From contig DATJSU010000053.1 in the NCBI GenBank assembly GCA_035503915.1, positions 1-64,000 of the forward strand: a stretch of 64,000 nt of DNA, in the 5' to 3' direction. The notes under the pieces are model-generated. The model was not told the origin of the DNA and searched no databases. It was given only the letters and a program-made list of their open reading frames with translations. A program made the translations under genes and the position numbers. The stretch is from DATJMJ01 sp035503915 (GTDB lineage Bacteria; Actinomycetota; Acidimicrobiia; Acidimicrobiales; Palsa-688). This document shows, in pieces, positions 8,338 to 17,378 of the stretch (its first letter is position 1; the number at the start of each line of letters is the position of its first letter).

Positions 8338-9507
8338 GTGGCACTAGTGCCGGTCTTGGGCTGGGCGCTCGACGCCCCGCTTGCTGCTGCAAACGGCGCG
8401 GCGCCTCACCTCGACAAGATCCTCGCGCAGCCGTGGCTCGCGGCAGTGGGTGCCATCTGTGCCGTCGCAGCGGTCGTGTGGGGCCGGGCAGCCGTGCGCC
8501 TGGCGCGTGCTGCGCGCCGGATCGAGGAAGAGACGCTGGCCTCGGGCACGACATCGGAGGCGGCGCGGCTGGCGAGGACGGCTTTCAACAAAGATCTGCA
8601 TGCCGCTGTCCTTTACTCGGTCCTGGCAGGAGGCCTGATCCTCGCCTCCTTTTCGACCTCCCCCTGGTTCGAGGTCCTCCTCCTTGCCGTGAGCATCCCG
8701 GCCGTGGTCTCGCTCCGTTATGCACCGAGGTTCCTTGCCGAAGCCCGCCTCGCCGAGCAGCGCTCCCGCCTCGAGCGACGCGCCGAGGAAGTCTTGGCCC
8801 AAGAGCAGCTGGCGCCCCGTCGCTGGGCCGCCCGCCTTGCGCCAGAAACTTTCCCTGCCTACGAAGGTTTCGACATTGGCTGGGTCTACGAACCAGGGAC
8901 CGGCGTGATGGCTGGCGACTTCTACGACGTTTTCCCGACCAGCCCGGAACGCCTTGCGGTAGTCATCGGCGACGTCGCCGGGCATGGGATCGAGGCTTCC
9001 ATCACCGCGTTCCAGGTGAAGCACGTCTTGCGGATCTTTCTCCGCCAGTACCGAGACCCGGCACAAGCGCTCGAAGAAATCAACAAGACCCTCATTAATC
9101 TCGGCCGCCCCGAGGACATGGTCTCGGTGTCGGTACTGGTCTTCGACGCGCTCGCCGCGACGCTGCGCCACGCTTCCGCCGGGCACCCGCCCGCCTTTGT
9201 TTGGCACGAAGGGGAGGTCCTTTCTCTCCCTGCCACCGGTCCCTTGTTGGCGCTCGACGCCAACGGCAGCTATTTCTCGCGCGACATGCCTCTCAAAGTC
9301 GGTGACCTCGCCGTGCTTTACACCGACGGCCTCACCGAGGCCCGTTCCGGCGGCCAGCTTTTTGGCGAGGAGCGGGTCGCCCAGCTCATCCGCCGCGACC
9401 CTGGCCAGGACACAGACGTCATATGCAAGACCCTCTTGGAGGCGGCCCGGGACTTTTCCTCGCCCCTGGTAGACGACGTCGCCGTAATGGCCATCCGGCG
9501 GGTCTGA
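8338..9507 (+). CDS. Membrane SpoIIE/RsbU-type PP2C phosphatase
   Basis: This 389-residue protein has about three N-terminal hydrophobic segments (about 33-50, 95-110, 115-130), a short coiled-coil linker (about 130-160), and a PPM phosphatase domain. The metal-binding aspartates lie in GDFYD (about 192), IGDVAGHG (about 211), YTDGLTEA (about 328) and DDVAVM (about 378), so the active site looks intact. Such enzymes usually dephosphorylate anti-sigma antagonists in partner-switching stress pathways. No anti-sigma factor or STAS protein is in the window, so its partner is unknown. The start is GTG at 8338. It is probably transcribed separately from the ABC genes, 82 bp upstream. Confidence 0.88.
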   Translation: MALVPVLGWALDAPLAAANGAAPHLDKILAQPWLAAVGAICAVAAVVWGRAAVRLARAARRIEEETLASGTTSEAARLARTAFNKDLHAAVLYSVLAGGLILASFSTSPWFEVLLLAVSIPAVVSLRYAPRFLAEARLAEQRSRLERRAEEVLAQEQLAPRRWAARLAPETFPAYEGFDIGWVYEPGTGVMAGDFYDVFPTSPERLAVVIGDVAGHGIEASITAFQVKHVLRIFLRQYRDPAQALEEINKTLINLGRPEDMVSVSVLVFDALAATLRHASAGHPPAFVWHEGEVLSLPATGPLLALDANGSYFSRDMPLKVGDLAVLYTDGLTEARSGGQLFGEERVAQLIRRDPGQDTDVICKTLLEAARDFSSPLVDDVAVMAIRRV

Positions 9508-9528
9508 GGCTGTCCCGGCCGAGGTGGC

Positions 9529-10884
9529 TCAGCTCGCTCGCCGGCGCACCCTGAGCTTGAGGGGCGTAGGCCCGAGGCTGAAGGCCTCCCGGATGGAGCG
9601 CTCCAGGTAGCGCATGTAGCTCGCCGGTAACTGCTTGGAGGTGAACAAGGTGAACGTCGGGGGGTCCGTCGCCCCCTGCGTTGCGTAGAGCACCCTTGCG
9701 CCGTGCGGGGCGGGCTGGGCAGCCTGCGCAGCGGCAAGAGCGCGGTTGAGCGAGGCCGTCGGGACCCTCTTGCGGTAAGCCTCCAACGCACCGGCAAGGG
9801 CCGGGTAGAGCCGCTGGAGGTTGCGGCCGGTCTTTGCGCTCATCTCGAGCGCGGGCGCGTAGGCTACGAAACCGAGCATCTCTCGCACCTGCGAGCGCAC
9901 CGTGCCCTTCGCCTCCGCATCGAGCAGGTCCCACTTGTTGAGCACGACTACGACTGGGTTGCCGGCCGCATCGACCCGCTCGGCAAGGCGCTGGTCTTGG
10001 CGCGTGACACCTTCGGAGGCGTCAATCACGAGAAGGGCCATGGTGGCATGGTCGATGGCCTGCAGCGCCCGGACCATCGAGTAGTACTCGGCGCCCTCTG
10101 ATTCTTTGGCGCGCCGGCGCAGACCTGCCGTGTCCACGAAGCGGGCTGGCCCATCGGGTGTCTCGACGACAGTGTCAACGGTGTCCCGAGTGGTGCCCGG
10201 CGTGTCGTGGACAATGGAGCGCTCGTCGCCGATCAGCTTGTTGAACAAGGTCGATTTGCCGACGTTCGGCCGGCCGACGATGGCAACCGAAATGGCCAGA
10301 GAATTATCGCCAGGAGCTGCCCCTGGGGTACCGCCGCCCGGGGGCCCGGCCGTCCCCAGCCCCTCGGGTGGCTCCCCCTCACCCGGCGCAGGCAGGGCAG
10401 CAACGAGAGCGTCCAGCATGTCGCCTGTGCCGCGGCCATGAAGAGCAGAGACCGGCCACGGCTGCGGGAACCCGAGACCAGCGAAATCCCAGATCGCAAG
10501 CTCGCGGCCCTCGTTGTCCACCTTGTTGACTGCTAGCACTACTGGCCGGCCCGAGCGCAATAGGAGCCTCGCCACCTCAGTGTCCTCGGTGCTCGGCCCT
10601 ACCGTCGCGTCCACGACGAAGACGACCACGTCGGCGGAGTCGATAGCGCGTTGCGCTTGAGCGGACACGAGCCTGTCAAGCACTTCACCGCCTGCTTGCC
10701 AACCACCCGTGTCGACGAGGGTGAACTCGTGGCCTGCCCATTCCCCTTCGAGGAGTTTGCGGTCCCTTGTGACCCCGGGCTGCTCCTCCACGATCGCTTC
10801 CCGCCGCCCGACGATCCTGTTGACAAGGGTCGACTTGCCGACGTTTGGCCGCCCGACAACGGCGACTAGCGGCCGGCCCTTCAC
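9529..10884 (-). CDS. der: Ribosome assembly GTPase Der (EngA)
   Basis: This protein of about 451 residues has two tandem GTPase domains, each with G1 GRPNVGKST, then NKVD and NKWD G4 motifs, and a C-terminal KH-like domain ending in a basic tail. Der acts in 50S subunit maturation. A Gly/Pro-rich linker of about 30 residues joins the two G domains. I chose GTG 10884 because it overlaps the upstream gene's stop as GTGA and lies just before the first G domain. An in-frame ATG at 10920 would overlap the upstream gene by 40 bp and add a Cys-rich stretch atypical of Der. Confidence 0.97.
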   Translation of the reverse strand: MKGRPLVAVVGRPNVGKSTLVNRIVGRREAIVEEQPGVTRDRKLLEGEWAGHEFTLVDTGGWQAGGEVLDRLVSAQAQRAIDSADVVVFVVDATVGPSTEDTEVARLLLRSGRPVVLAVNKVDNEGRELAIWDFAGLGFPQPWPVSALHGRGTGDMLDALVAALPAPGEGEPPEGLGTAGPPGGGTPGAAPGDNSLAISVAIVGRPNVGKSTLFNKLIGDERSIVHDTPGTTRDTVDTVVETPDGPARFVDTAGLRRRAKESEGAEYYSMVRALQAIDHATMALLVIDASEGVTRQDQRLAERVDAAGNPVVVVLNKWDLLDAEAKGTVRSQVREMLGFVAYAPALEMSAKTGRNLQRLYPALAGALEAYRKRVPTASLNRALAAAQAAQPAPHGARVLYATQGATDPPTFTLFTSKQLPASYMRYLERSIREAFSLGPTPLKLRVRRRAS

Positions 10885-12290
10885 AGCGCAGCACTCGCAG
10901 CCGGCTCGAGAGCGGGCCAAAGCGCTCTGCGAAGAGACGCCCCGTCGGCGGGGACGACCTCGACAACTCGGGGCAACTCTTCGACTGTGAGGCCGTCAAG
11001 GAAACGGCCACCAGACAGGCAGCTATCAGGTAACAAGTAGCGTCGGCCCTCCGGCAAACCCGAGAGGGCGCCAGACAGGTCGGCGCCGCTGAGCAACCCG
11101 GCAACCGCGATATTGCCACCGAAGAAGTGGTTGGGTACGGCCAAGACCTCGATGTCGCCCGGCAGTTGGGAGACAAGTGGGGAAAGTACTGCTGCCCCGT
11201 ACTCCCCCGTGAGGACGGTAACTCCTGCAGATCTCCGCGCCAGCAACCTGACTTTGCCCGAGCCTCCTCGAGCGCCCGGGGCGCGGGGAGCACGGTAGCC
11301 AGTTGCCGGCGCCCCCTCCAGTGAGCGGAAAAAGCCGCTCGGGCCCTTGTCCCCGAGCTCTTCGCCCAGGTCGCGGCCTTGGAAGGCTGCTTCGAAAGCC
11401 CGCGCCATGCCGACCCCATTGTCGTGTTGGGCTACCGCGCCATAGCTCTCCAGCGGGGGGAACGCGAGCCGCGCCAGCAAGTAGTACTCGTCTGCCGCGT
11501 AGACGAGCAGTCGCCCTAGGCACTTGGAAAATATGCTTTGCCAGTCCTCGACGAGCTCGACGACTGCGACCGCCTCCGCCAAAGTGTGGGGCCGCATCGA
11601 AGCTTCTCGGTTGTACTGGCTGACGCCGAGGGGTACGCACGCCACGCTCCTCAGCTCGGGGTAAACCTCGAGCACCCCGGCAAGTGTGTCCTCCAGAACT
11701 TCCCCGTCGTTCACCCCGGGGCAAACGACGACTTGGCCGTGCACTTCCACCCCTGCGTCAAGCAGTGCCCGGAGCCAGCGCAAGCTCGTCGCTCCGCGGG
11801 GGTTCCGCAGCATCCGTGCCCGCACCTCCGGGCGCGTGGCGTGGAGCGACACGAACAGAGGGGAGAGACCCTCTGTCACCACGCGCTCGAGGTCAGCTTC
11901 GGTAAAGCGCGTCAAGGTCGTGAAGTTGCCATAGAGGAACGAGAGCCGGTAGTCGTCGTCGCGCACGTAAAGGCTCCTGCGCATCCCTTTCGGGAGCTGG
12001 TGTATGAAACAGAACTCGCAGTGGTTGTCACAGGTGCGCACGCGGTCGAAGAGGGCCGCGTCCACTTCCATGCCGAGCGGCTCCCCGCCCTGGCGCTCCA
12101 GTTCTAGTGAAAGCTCGACACCGCCGCGGTTCACGTCGACGGCGAGACGGCCTTGGTCAGCCAATAACTGGTACTCGATGATGTCGCGAGGGAGCTGGCC
12201 GTCCAGGGCAACGATCTCGTCGCCGGGTAGGACGCCGGCCCGGTCAGCGGGCGACCCGGGGGCCACCGCGACCACTCGGGGGAGGGCCAT
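10881..12290 (-). CDS. PDZ - radical SAM protein (DUF512 family)
   Basis: This protein of about 469 residues has an N-terminal PDZ-like domain (VVAVAPGSPADRAGVLPGD) and a radical-SAM-like cluster motif CDNHCEFCFI, giving a CX3CX2C [4Fe-4S] site. A C-terminal DUF512 region ends with EELPRVVEVVPADG. The family is widespread in cyanobacteria and actinobacteria and its reaction is not established. It is the upstream partner of der (4-bp overlap) and divergent from ispH. I placed the start at ATG 12290, directly before the PDZ; the in-frame ATG at 12332 would run further towards ispH. Confidence 0.88.
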   Translation of the reverse strand: MALPRVVAVAPGSPADRAGVLPGDEIVALDGQLPRDIIEYQLLADQGRLAVDVNRGGVELSLELERQGGEPLGMEVDAALFDRVRTCDNHCEFCFIHQLPKGMRRSLYVRDDDYRLSFLYGNFTTLTRFTEADLERVVTEGLSPLFVSLHATRPEVRARMLRNPRGATSLRWLRALLDAGVEVHGQVVVCPGVNDGEVLEDTLAGVLEVYPELRSVACVPLGVSQYNREASMRPHTLAEAVAVVELVEDWQSIFSKCLGRLLVYAADEYYLLARLAFPPLESYGAVAQHDNGVGMARAFEAAFQGRDLGEELGDKGPSGFFRSLEGAPATGYRAPRAPGARGGSGKVRLLARRSAGVTVLTGEYGAAVLSPLVSQLPGDIEVLAVPNHFFGGNIAVAGLLSGADLSGALSGLPEGRRYLLPDSCLSGGRFLDGLTVEELPRVVEVVPADGASLRRALWPALEPAASAAL

Positions 12291-12370
12291 GGCGCTTCCC
12301 AGGATAGACGCCCAGCGGGCCTGGCAGCTCACCGAGCATCTGGCAGCTCACCAAGCTGTACTTTGGGAGA

Positions 12371-13432
12371 GTGGAAGTCGAGCAGGTCCTGCTTGCCTCG
12401 CCGCGGGGCTTCTGCGCCGGTGTAGAGATGGCCATCAAAGCCCTCGCGTGGATGGTGCGGGTCTTCGAGCCGCCCGTCTACTGCTACCACGAGATCGTCC
12501 ACAACCAGGTTGTCGTGGACCGTTTCCGCCAGCTCGGGGTCGTCTTCGTCGACGACCCCTCCGAGGTGCCGCCGGGTCGCCCGCTGATGCTTTCGGCCCA
12601 TGGTTCGGCGCCCGAGGTCGTGGCCGCGGCCAGGTCTAATGGGGGTGCTGTGGTGAACGCGGTCTGCCCCCTCGTGACCAAGGTCCACCACGAGGTAAAG
12701 CTGCGGGCGTCCAAAGGCTATTCGATCGTCTACGTGGGCCACGAGGGCCACGAAGAGGCCGTGGGCACGATGGCAGTCGCGCCCGAGGCGATCCACCGGG
12801 TCGAGAGTGTCGACGAAGTGCTCCAAATGGCCGAACCAGGAGGCCCGGTCGCTTTCCTGGCACAGACGACGCTCGCAGTCGACGAGTGGCGCAACATCCT
12901 TGAGGCGGCACAAGAGCGCTGGCCCGAACTTTGGGTGCCGGGCAGGAGCGACCTTTGCTTCGCCACGACCAATCGCCAAGCTGCGCTTCGGTCTATTGCT
13001 TCCCGCTGCGACGCTCTCGTGGTCATCGGGAGCGCGAACTCGTCCAATACTCTTGCGCTCGTCCGCACCGCGACCACCGCCGGGTGCCCACGAGTGCTCC
13101 GAGTAAACAAGGCAGAAGAGCTGCCGGACGACTTGGGCGGCATTGTCGGCGTCATCGCAGGGGCGTCGGCGCCCGAGTCCCTTGTCGAGCAGGTCATCGA
13201 GCGCCTGGCGCCCGCCGGTGGTGTCGAAGAGGTGCTGGCGGTGCCCGAAGATGAGTACTTTCCTCTCCCCCGCGAGCTCCGCGAGCTCCTGCGCGCCGTG
13301 GCGGGAGCCCTGGCGACGGTCGCTTTTGCCTCCCCGCGCAATGAGGCTGACCCGGCTCCAATGGATGGCCGGGACATACCGGCCTCCGAAGTACTAGCCG
13401 CACTTGGCCAGGTTGCTCAGCGCACTCGGTAG
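12371..13432 (+). CDS. ispH: 4-hydroxy-3-methylbut-2-enyl diphosphate reductase IspH
   Basis: This 353-residue enzyme makes IPP and DMAPP in the last step of the MEP isoprenoid pathway. The three [4Fe-4S] cysteines are visible: C15 (GFCAGV), C99 (NAVCPLV) and C196 (DLCFATTNRQ). The substrate-binding H44, H77 and H124 and the catalytic E129 in GHEGHEEAVG are also present. The start is GTG 12371 with GGGAGA directly upstream. The C-terminus extends about 35 residues past the core, a common actinobacterial feature. It lies alone on the plus strand inside a minus-strand block, with an 80-bp divergent promoter region shared with the DUF512 gene. Confidence 0.97.
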   Translation: MEVEQVLLASPRGFCAGVEMAIKALAWMVRVFEPPVYCYHEIVHNQVVVDRFRQLGVVFVDDPSEVPPGRPLMLSAHGSAPEVVAAARSNGGAVVNAVCPLVTKVHHEVKLRASKGYSIVYVGHEGHEEAVGTMAVAPEAIHRVESVDEVLQMAEPGGPVAFLAQTTLAVDEWRNILEAAQERWPELWVPGRSDLCFATTNRQAALRSIASRCDALVVIGSANSSNTLALVRTATTAGCPRVLRVNKAEELPDDLGGIVGVIAGASAPESLVEQVIERLAPAGGVEEVLAVPEDEYFPLPRELRELLRAVAGALATVAFASPRNEADPAPMDGRDIPASEVLAALGQVAQRTR

Positions 13433-13449
13433 GCGCCCGGCGCGCCCAG

Positions 13450-14508
13450 CTAGCCCTTCGGTGGCCCGTAGCTGAAAGCGGCGCGGTCTGCCGGGCTCAG
13501 CCTGTCGCTAACGGTCCTTTCCTGGTGCCACAACGGGTACGGCAGGGGTGAGGCGCTGACAGCGTCGAGGCGCTTGACGTCCTCGGCGCTGAGCTTAAGG
13601 TCAGCAGCACCCAGGGTCTGGCCGACCTGGGTTTCGTTGCGAGCGCCGATGATGACCGACGTCACAGCGGGCTTGTCCAGCAACCACGCCAGTGCGACCT
13701 GAGCCGGCGGTACGCCATGGCCGTCGGCCACCTCCACCAAGACGTCGATGACGCGGTAGACCTTGTCAGCGTCGTTGATAGGCGGTTCGTCCCATGCGGT
13801 GAGGTGCCGCGAAGTGCCTTCTGGCTTGCTGTCCCTGCGGTACTTGCCCGTGAGCAAACCACCGGCGAGCGGGCTCCACACGAGGATCCCAAGCCCCTGG
13901 TCGATGGCAGCAGGTACCACTTCGACCTCCGCGTCGCGCCCGATGAGGGACCAGTAGATCTGGTGGCTGGCAAAGCGCTCGAAGCCTTTCCGTTCCGCCA
14001 CGGCCAACGCTTTCATGAGGTGCCAGGCCGAATAGTTGGAGCACCCGACGTAGCGCACTTTGCCCGAGCGCACCGCCGCTTCGAGCGCCGCCAGGGTCTC
14101 ATCGAGAGCCGTCTGACCGTCCCAGCCGTGGAGCTGGTAAAGGTCGATGTGATCCGTGCCGAGCCTGCGCAGGCTGGCCTCGAGGCTCCGAAGGATGTGG
14201 TGGCGGGAGCTGCCCGCCCCATTTGAGCCCTCTTCGGTTTGGAACCTGCACTTGGTCGCCAGCAGCACCTCCTCACGTCGGCCCTTTACGACCTGGCCGA
14301 CGATTTCTTCGGAGGCACCCCCGGAATAGATGTCGGCGGTATCTATGAAGTTGACACCGGCGTCGCAGGAGCGCTCGACGATACGTAAGGCGGCGTCGAC
14401 GTCTACCTGGCCGACGCTCGCGAACGGGCCTCTCCCCCCAAAAGTCATTGTCCCGAGCGACACGGTCGAGACCCGGAGGCCACTGTGGCCAAGCTGCCTG
14501 TACTCCAT
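13450..14508 (-). CDS. Aldo/keto reductase
   Basis: This 352-residue TIM-barrel oxidoreductase opens MEYRQLGHSGLRVS and has the AKR tetrad: Asp and Tyr in DTADIYSGG, Lys in LLATKC, and His in YQLHGWD. The C-terminal NADPH-binding signature is around SVIIGARNETQ. It resembles the AKR11/12-like group of YajO/potassium-channel-beta type. The substrate is unknown. The start at 14508 is supported by GAGGAGGGACAG directly before the ATG; an upstream ATG at 14613 has no such signal. It is convergent with ispH, with 17 bp between the stops. Confidence 0.92.
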   Translation of the reverse strand: MEYRQLGHSGLRVSTVSLGTMTFGGRGPFASVGQVDVDAALRIVERSCDAGVNFIDTADIYSGGASEEIVGQVVKGRREEVLLATKCRFQTEEGSNGAGSSRHHILRSLEASLRRLGTDHIDLYQLHGWDGQTALDETLAALEAAVRSGKVRYVGCSNYSAWHLMKALAVAERKGFERFASHQIYWSLIGRDAEVEVVPAAIDQGLGILVWSPLAGGLLTGKYRRDSKPEGTSRHLTAWDEPPINDADKVYRVIDVLVEVADGHGVPPAQVALAWLLDKPAVTSVIIGARNETQVGQTLGAADLKLSAEDVKRLDAVSASPLPYPLWHQERTVSDRLSPADRAAFSYGPPKG

Positions 14509-14581
14509 CTGTCCCTCCTCTTGCCTGAGCCGGGCCCTAGCCCTAGGTCGGCTCGCCTTTGGCGGGCCGGGCAGGTGCCTC

Positions 14582-15298
14582 TCAGTCTCCGGCCAATACC
14601 CGAGCCTGGTCAAAAACGGACTGCAGTTCCTCTCTCAGCCGCTCGGTTAGCTCCTCCACCATCCGGCGGGGGACGCGTTCGCTCCCCGGCCGGGGCGGCG
14701 GCCATATGGGCTTCCCGATCACGATAGCTACCCGGACGGGCGATACCCACTTGGCACCTATTGGCATTGACCGCTCGGTGCCTCCGATACCCACCGGGAC
14801 GATCGGTACGCCCGCGCGCAGCGCCACGAAAGCGGGCCCTCTCATCAGGGGGTCAAGGACGGGACCGGAGGAGCGCCGGCCCTCTGGGTAAAGGACCACT
14901 GGCTCGCCAACAGCGATCGCCTCCTCGGCGTTGTGCAGGGCTTCTCTGTCAGGCGTGCCACGCCGCACGGGGAAACCGCCTAGAGAGCTGAACAACCTCG
15001 CTACCCAAGGCTTTGCGAACACTCCCGATTTGGCCATGAACCGTACCCGCCGCCTGGTTATATAGGCAGTTAGCACAGTATCTACATAGGAACGGTGCAC
15101 GGGTGCGATGACATAGGGCGTGGTCGCGGGCAGGTTCTCTTGGCCGAGCAAGATTGGGCGCCAGAAGAGCCAAGCGGGGATGAAGAGCAGGCCGCGAGCG
15201 AACTGGTACCAGAGGAGCGACCCGCGAGAGGGCAGTTCGAAAGGAGGGCCCTCATCATTGTTGAGGACTGGCCCGCCGGAACGAGGTAAGGCGCTCAA
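14582..15298 (-). CDS. 1-acylglycerol-3-phosphate O-acyltransferase family (PlsC-like)
   Basis: This 238-residue protein has the acyltransferase block I motif HRSYVD (H68, D73; HX4D) and block III YPEGRRSSG, plus a hydrophobic N-terminal segment at about 32-50 for membrane association. The family acylates lysophosphatidic acid or related lipids to make phosphatidic acid. It lies 13 bp downstream of cmk in the minus-strand operon. A cmk-plsC-der arrangement is common in actinobacteria; here the aldo/keto reductase and the DUF512 gene separate plsC from der. The exact lipid acceptor cannot be told from sequence. Confidence 0.88.
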   Translation of the reverse strand: MSALPRSGGPVLNNDEGPPFELPSRGSLLWYQFARGLLFIPAWLFWRPILLGQENLPATTPYVIAPVHRSYVDTVLTAYITRRRVRFMAKSGVFAKPWVARLFSSLGGFPVRRGTPDREALHNAEEAIAVGEPVVLYPEGRRSSGPVLDPLMRGPAFVALRAGVPIVPVGIGGTERSMPIGAKWVSPVRVAIVIGKPIWPPPRPGSERVPRRMVEELTERLREELQSVFDQARVLAGD

Positions 15299-15311
15299 GG
15301 TGCCCTCTTGC

Positions 15312-15983
15312 TCAAGCAGCTCCGAGGCCGGCCTTGGCGGCGAGCTCCAAGACCAGCTCGACTACCTCGTCAACGGTGCTCGAGGTTGTGTCGACGACAA
15401 TGGCATCTCGCGCAGCGGTGAGGGGGGCGTGTTGGCGGGTCGAGTCCACGTGGTCGCGCCGTGCTATGTCGGCGGCGACTTCGTCGTAGTGCATGTCCAG
15501 CATCTCCTGGGTCCGGCGCTGGGCACGCTGCTCGTCGCTTGCAGTCATGTAGACCTTGACAGCTGCCTCCGGGAAAACCACGGTCCCGATGTCACGGCCT
15601 TCAACTACGCCTCCATTGTGGGCTTCTCCCCATTCACGTTGCCGGCGGACAAGTTCCTTTCGTACCTCAGGGTTCGCCGCCACAGTGCTCACCGCACGGG
15701 TCACTTCCGGGCTTCGGACCTCGATGGTGGCGTCGACTCCATCGACGAGAACTCGCTCCGCGACGTCCAAAGCCATGTCGCGCGCCAATTTCGCTACTGC
15801 AGGTGTGTCTTCAGGGTCTACTCCCCTGCGCATGGCGACGAACGCGACCGCCCGGTACATGGCACCGGTGTCCAGGTAATCGATCCCGAGCCGAGCCGCC
15901 ACCGCCCTGGCAACAGTCGACTTGCCCGAGCCCGCGGGCCCGTCGATCGCGACAACCCTTTTGTCAATCTTTACAGGAGACAT
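15312..15983 (-). CDS. cmk: Cytidylate kinase
   Basis: This 223-residue kinase phosphorylates CMP and dCMP. It has P-loop GPAGSGKST (about 13-21), GTMYRAV-like DTGAMYRAVAF, and the NMP-binding EGRDIGTVVFP segment. The start at ATG 15983 precedes MSPVKIDKRVVAIDGP. The reading frame is open much further upstream, but that part lies inside aroA in another frame and has no kinase similarity. It overlaps the aroA stop by 13 bp, so the two are translationally coupled. Confidence 0.96.
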   Translation of the reverse strand: MSPVKIDKRVVAIDGPAGSGKSTVARAVAARLGIDYLDTGAMYRAVAFVAMRRGVDPEDTPAVAKLARDMALDVAERVLVDGVDATIEVRSPEVTRAVSTVAANPEVRKELVRRQREWGEAHNGGVVEGRDIGTVVFPEAAVKVYMTASDEQRAQRRTQEMLDMHYDEVAADIARRDHVDSTRQHAPLTAARDAIVVDTTSSTVDEVVELVLELAAKAGLGAA

Positions 15984-17272
15984 TTGGACAGGTCCTCCTC
16001 GAAACCGGGGTAGCTCGTTGCGGTCGCGTCCCAGCCGGCGACCCTCACCGGGCCGTCCGCGACAAGAGCGGCGACGGCACCCGCCATAGCGATCCTGTGG
16101 TCCCCGTACGACGAAACCGTCCCGGCGCGCAATGGCCTCCCTGGGGTGCCTTCCACGACGAGCCCATCTCGAGCCGGCTCCGCGTGAACCCCGAGAACTT
16201 GCAGCATTTTTACAGTCGTGGCGACGCGGTCTGTTTCTTTCACGCGCAGTTCGGCGGCGTCGGAAAACGACGTCGTGCCTTCTGCAAGAGCAGCGGCGAC
16301 GGAAAGGACGGGGATTTCGTCGATCAGTGCTGCGACTTCGGGACCGCCGACCGACGTCGCGGCGAGCGGCCCGGAGAGGACATGAACGTCTGCTGTCTGG
16401 CGCGCAGGATCTTGGTTGACCAGCTCGATGTTCGCGCCCATGCGGGCCAGGACGTCGATGAAACCTCCGCGCCCGCGCCCCACGTAGACGTCCTCGAGCA
16501 ACAGGTCGCTCCCAGGCACCAGGCAGGCGGCAACCGCCCAAAAAGCGGCTTGCGAAGGGTCCGCCGGCACGTCGATGTCTCCTGCATGGAGCGCGCTCGG
16601 GCGCAACGTCACCTCGTAGCCGCTCCCCGCAGGGACCACCTCGATGTCTGCGCCGGCGGCGGCCAACATTTCCTCTGTATGGGCACGGGTCGGCACAGGC
16701 TCGTGCACTAGCGTCGCGCCGTCGGCGCCAAGAGCAGCGAACAATATGGCCGATTTCACTTGTGCGCTCGGCACGGGAAGGGTGTAGTGAAACCCCCTCA
16801 GGTGCCCGCCGCGCACTACCAGGGGAGCAAAGCGCCCACCTTCTCTGCCGTCCACCTCCGCGCCCATCTCGCGGAGCGGGACGGCCACCCGGTCCATGGG
16901 CCTCCGCGCGATCGAGGCGTCGCCTTGGAGCACTGAGAGGCCATTGATCGTAGAAACAAAGCCCGCGAGCAAACGGATACCCGTGCCGGAATTGCCAACG
17001 TCGATAACGGCTCCCGGCTCGTGCAGGCGCTCTGGGCCGCCGTCCACGAAGATCTCCTCCCCTGCCCGCTCGGCGCCCGCACCGAGCGCGACAACCGCTT
17101 GGAGCGTGTGCCGGACGTCCTCACCCTTCGACAGCCCACGTACCCGGGAACGGCCCGAGGCTTTCGCCGCGATCAGCAAGGCTCGATGCGAGACCGACTT
17201 GTCGCCCGGTGCGCGAAGCCGACCCCGGAGCGCCCGTCCCGCAGCCGGGCCGACTACCAGTTGCGTGCTCAG
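15971..17272 (-). CDS. aroA: 3-phosphoshikimate 1-carboxyvinyltransferase (EPSP synthase), CTG start
   Basis: This protein of about 433 residues has PEP-binding residues in PGDKSVSHR near the N-terminus, then GNSGTGIRLLAG, and SYGDHRIAMA in the second half. It makes EPSP in the shikimate pathway. The frame has no ATG, GTG or TTG upstream of the essential PGDKSVSHR motif: going upstream one meets CTG 17260, CTG 17272 and then an in-frame TGA at 17284. CTG 17272 is preceded by GAGGAGG (17277-17283) with a 4-base gap, so I place the start there. The first standard codon is TTG 17179, which would delete the motif. It sits downstream of tyrA and overlaps cmk. Confidence 0.9.
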   Translation of the reverse strand: MSTQLVVGPAAGRALRGRLRAPGDKSVSHRALLIAAKASGRSRVRGLSKGEDVRHTLQAVVALGAGAERAGEEIFVDGGPERLHEPGAVIDVGNSGTGIRLLAGFVSTINGLSVLQGDASIARRPMDRVAVPLREMGAEVDGREGGRFAPLVVRGGHLRGFHYTLPVPSAQVKSAILFAALGADGATLVHEPVPTRAHTEEMLAAAGADIEVVPAGSGYEVTLRPSALHAGDIDVPADPSQAAFWAVAACLVPGSDLLLEDVYVGRGRGGFIDVLARMGANIELVNQDPARQTADVHVLSGPLAATSVGGPEVAALIDEIPVLSVAAALAEGTTSFSDAAELRVKETDRVATTVKMLQVLGVHAEPARDGLVVEGTPGRPLRAGTVSSYGDHRIAMAGAVAALVADGPVRVAGWDATATSYPGFEEDLSKCLL

Positions 17273-17378
17273 CGGGCCTCCTCAGCCACTTCGTCTCGCT
17301 ACCTCCCAGGCAAACCTACCGGCAGGTGGCGCAGACGTTCCACCTAGCCCCACAACAGCCAGTCACTGGGCGCCCAAG

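Noticed and set aside
10885..10920. Upstream ATG start for der
   Set aside because: It would add CECC-containing residues not typical of Der and overlap the DUF512 gene by 40 bp; GTG 10884 gives the common GTGA coupling.
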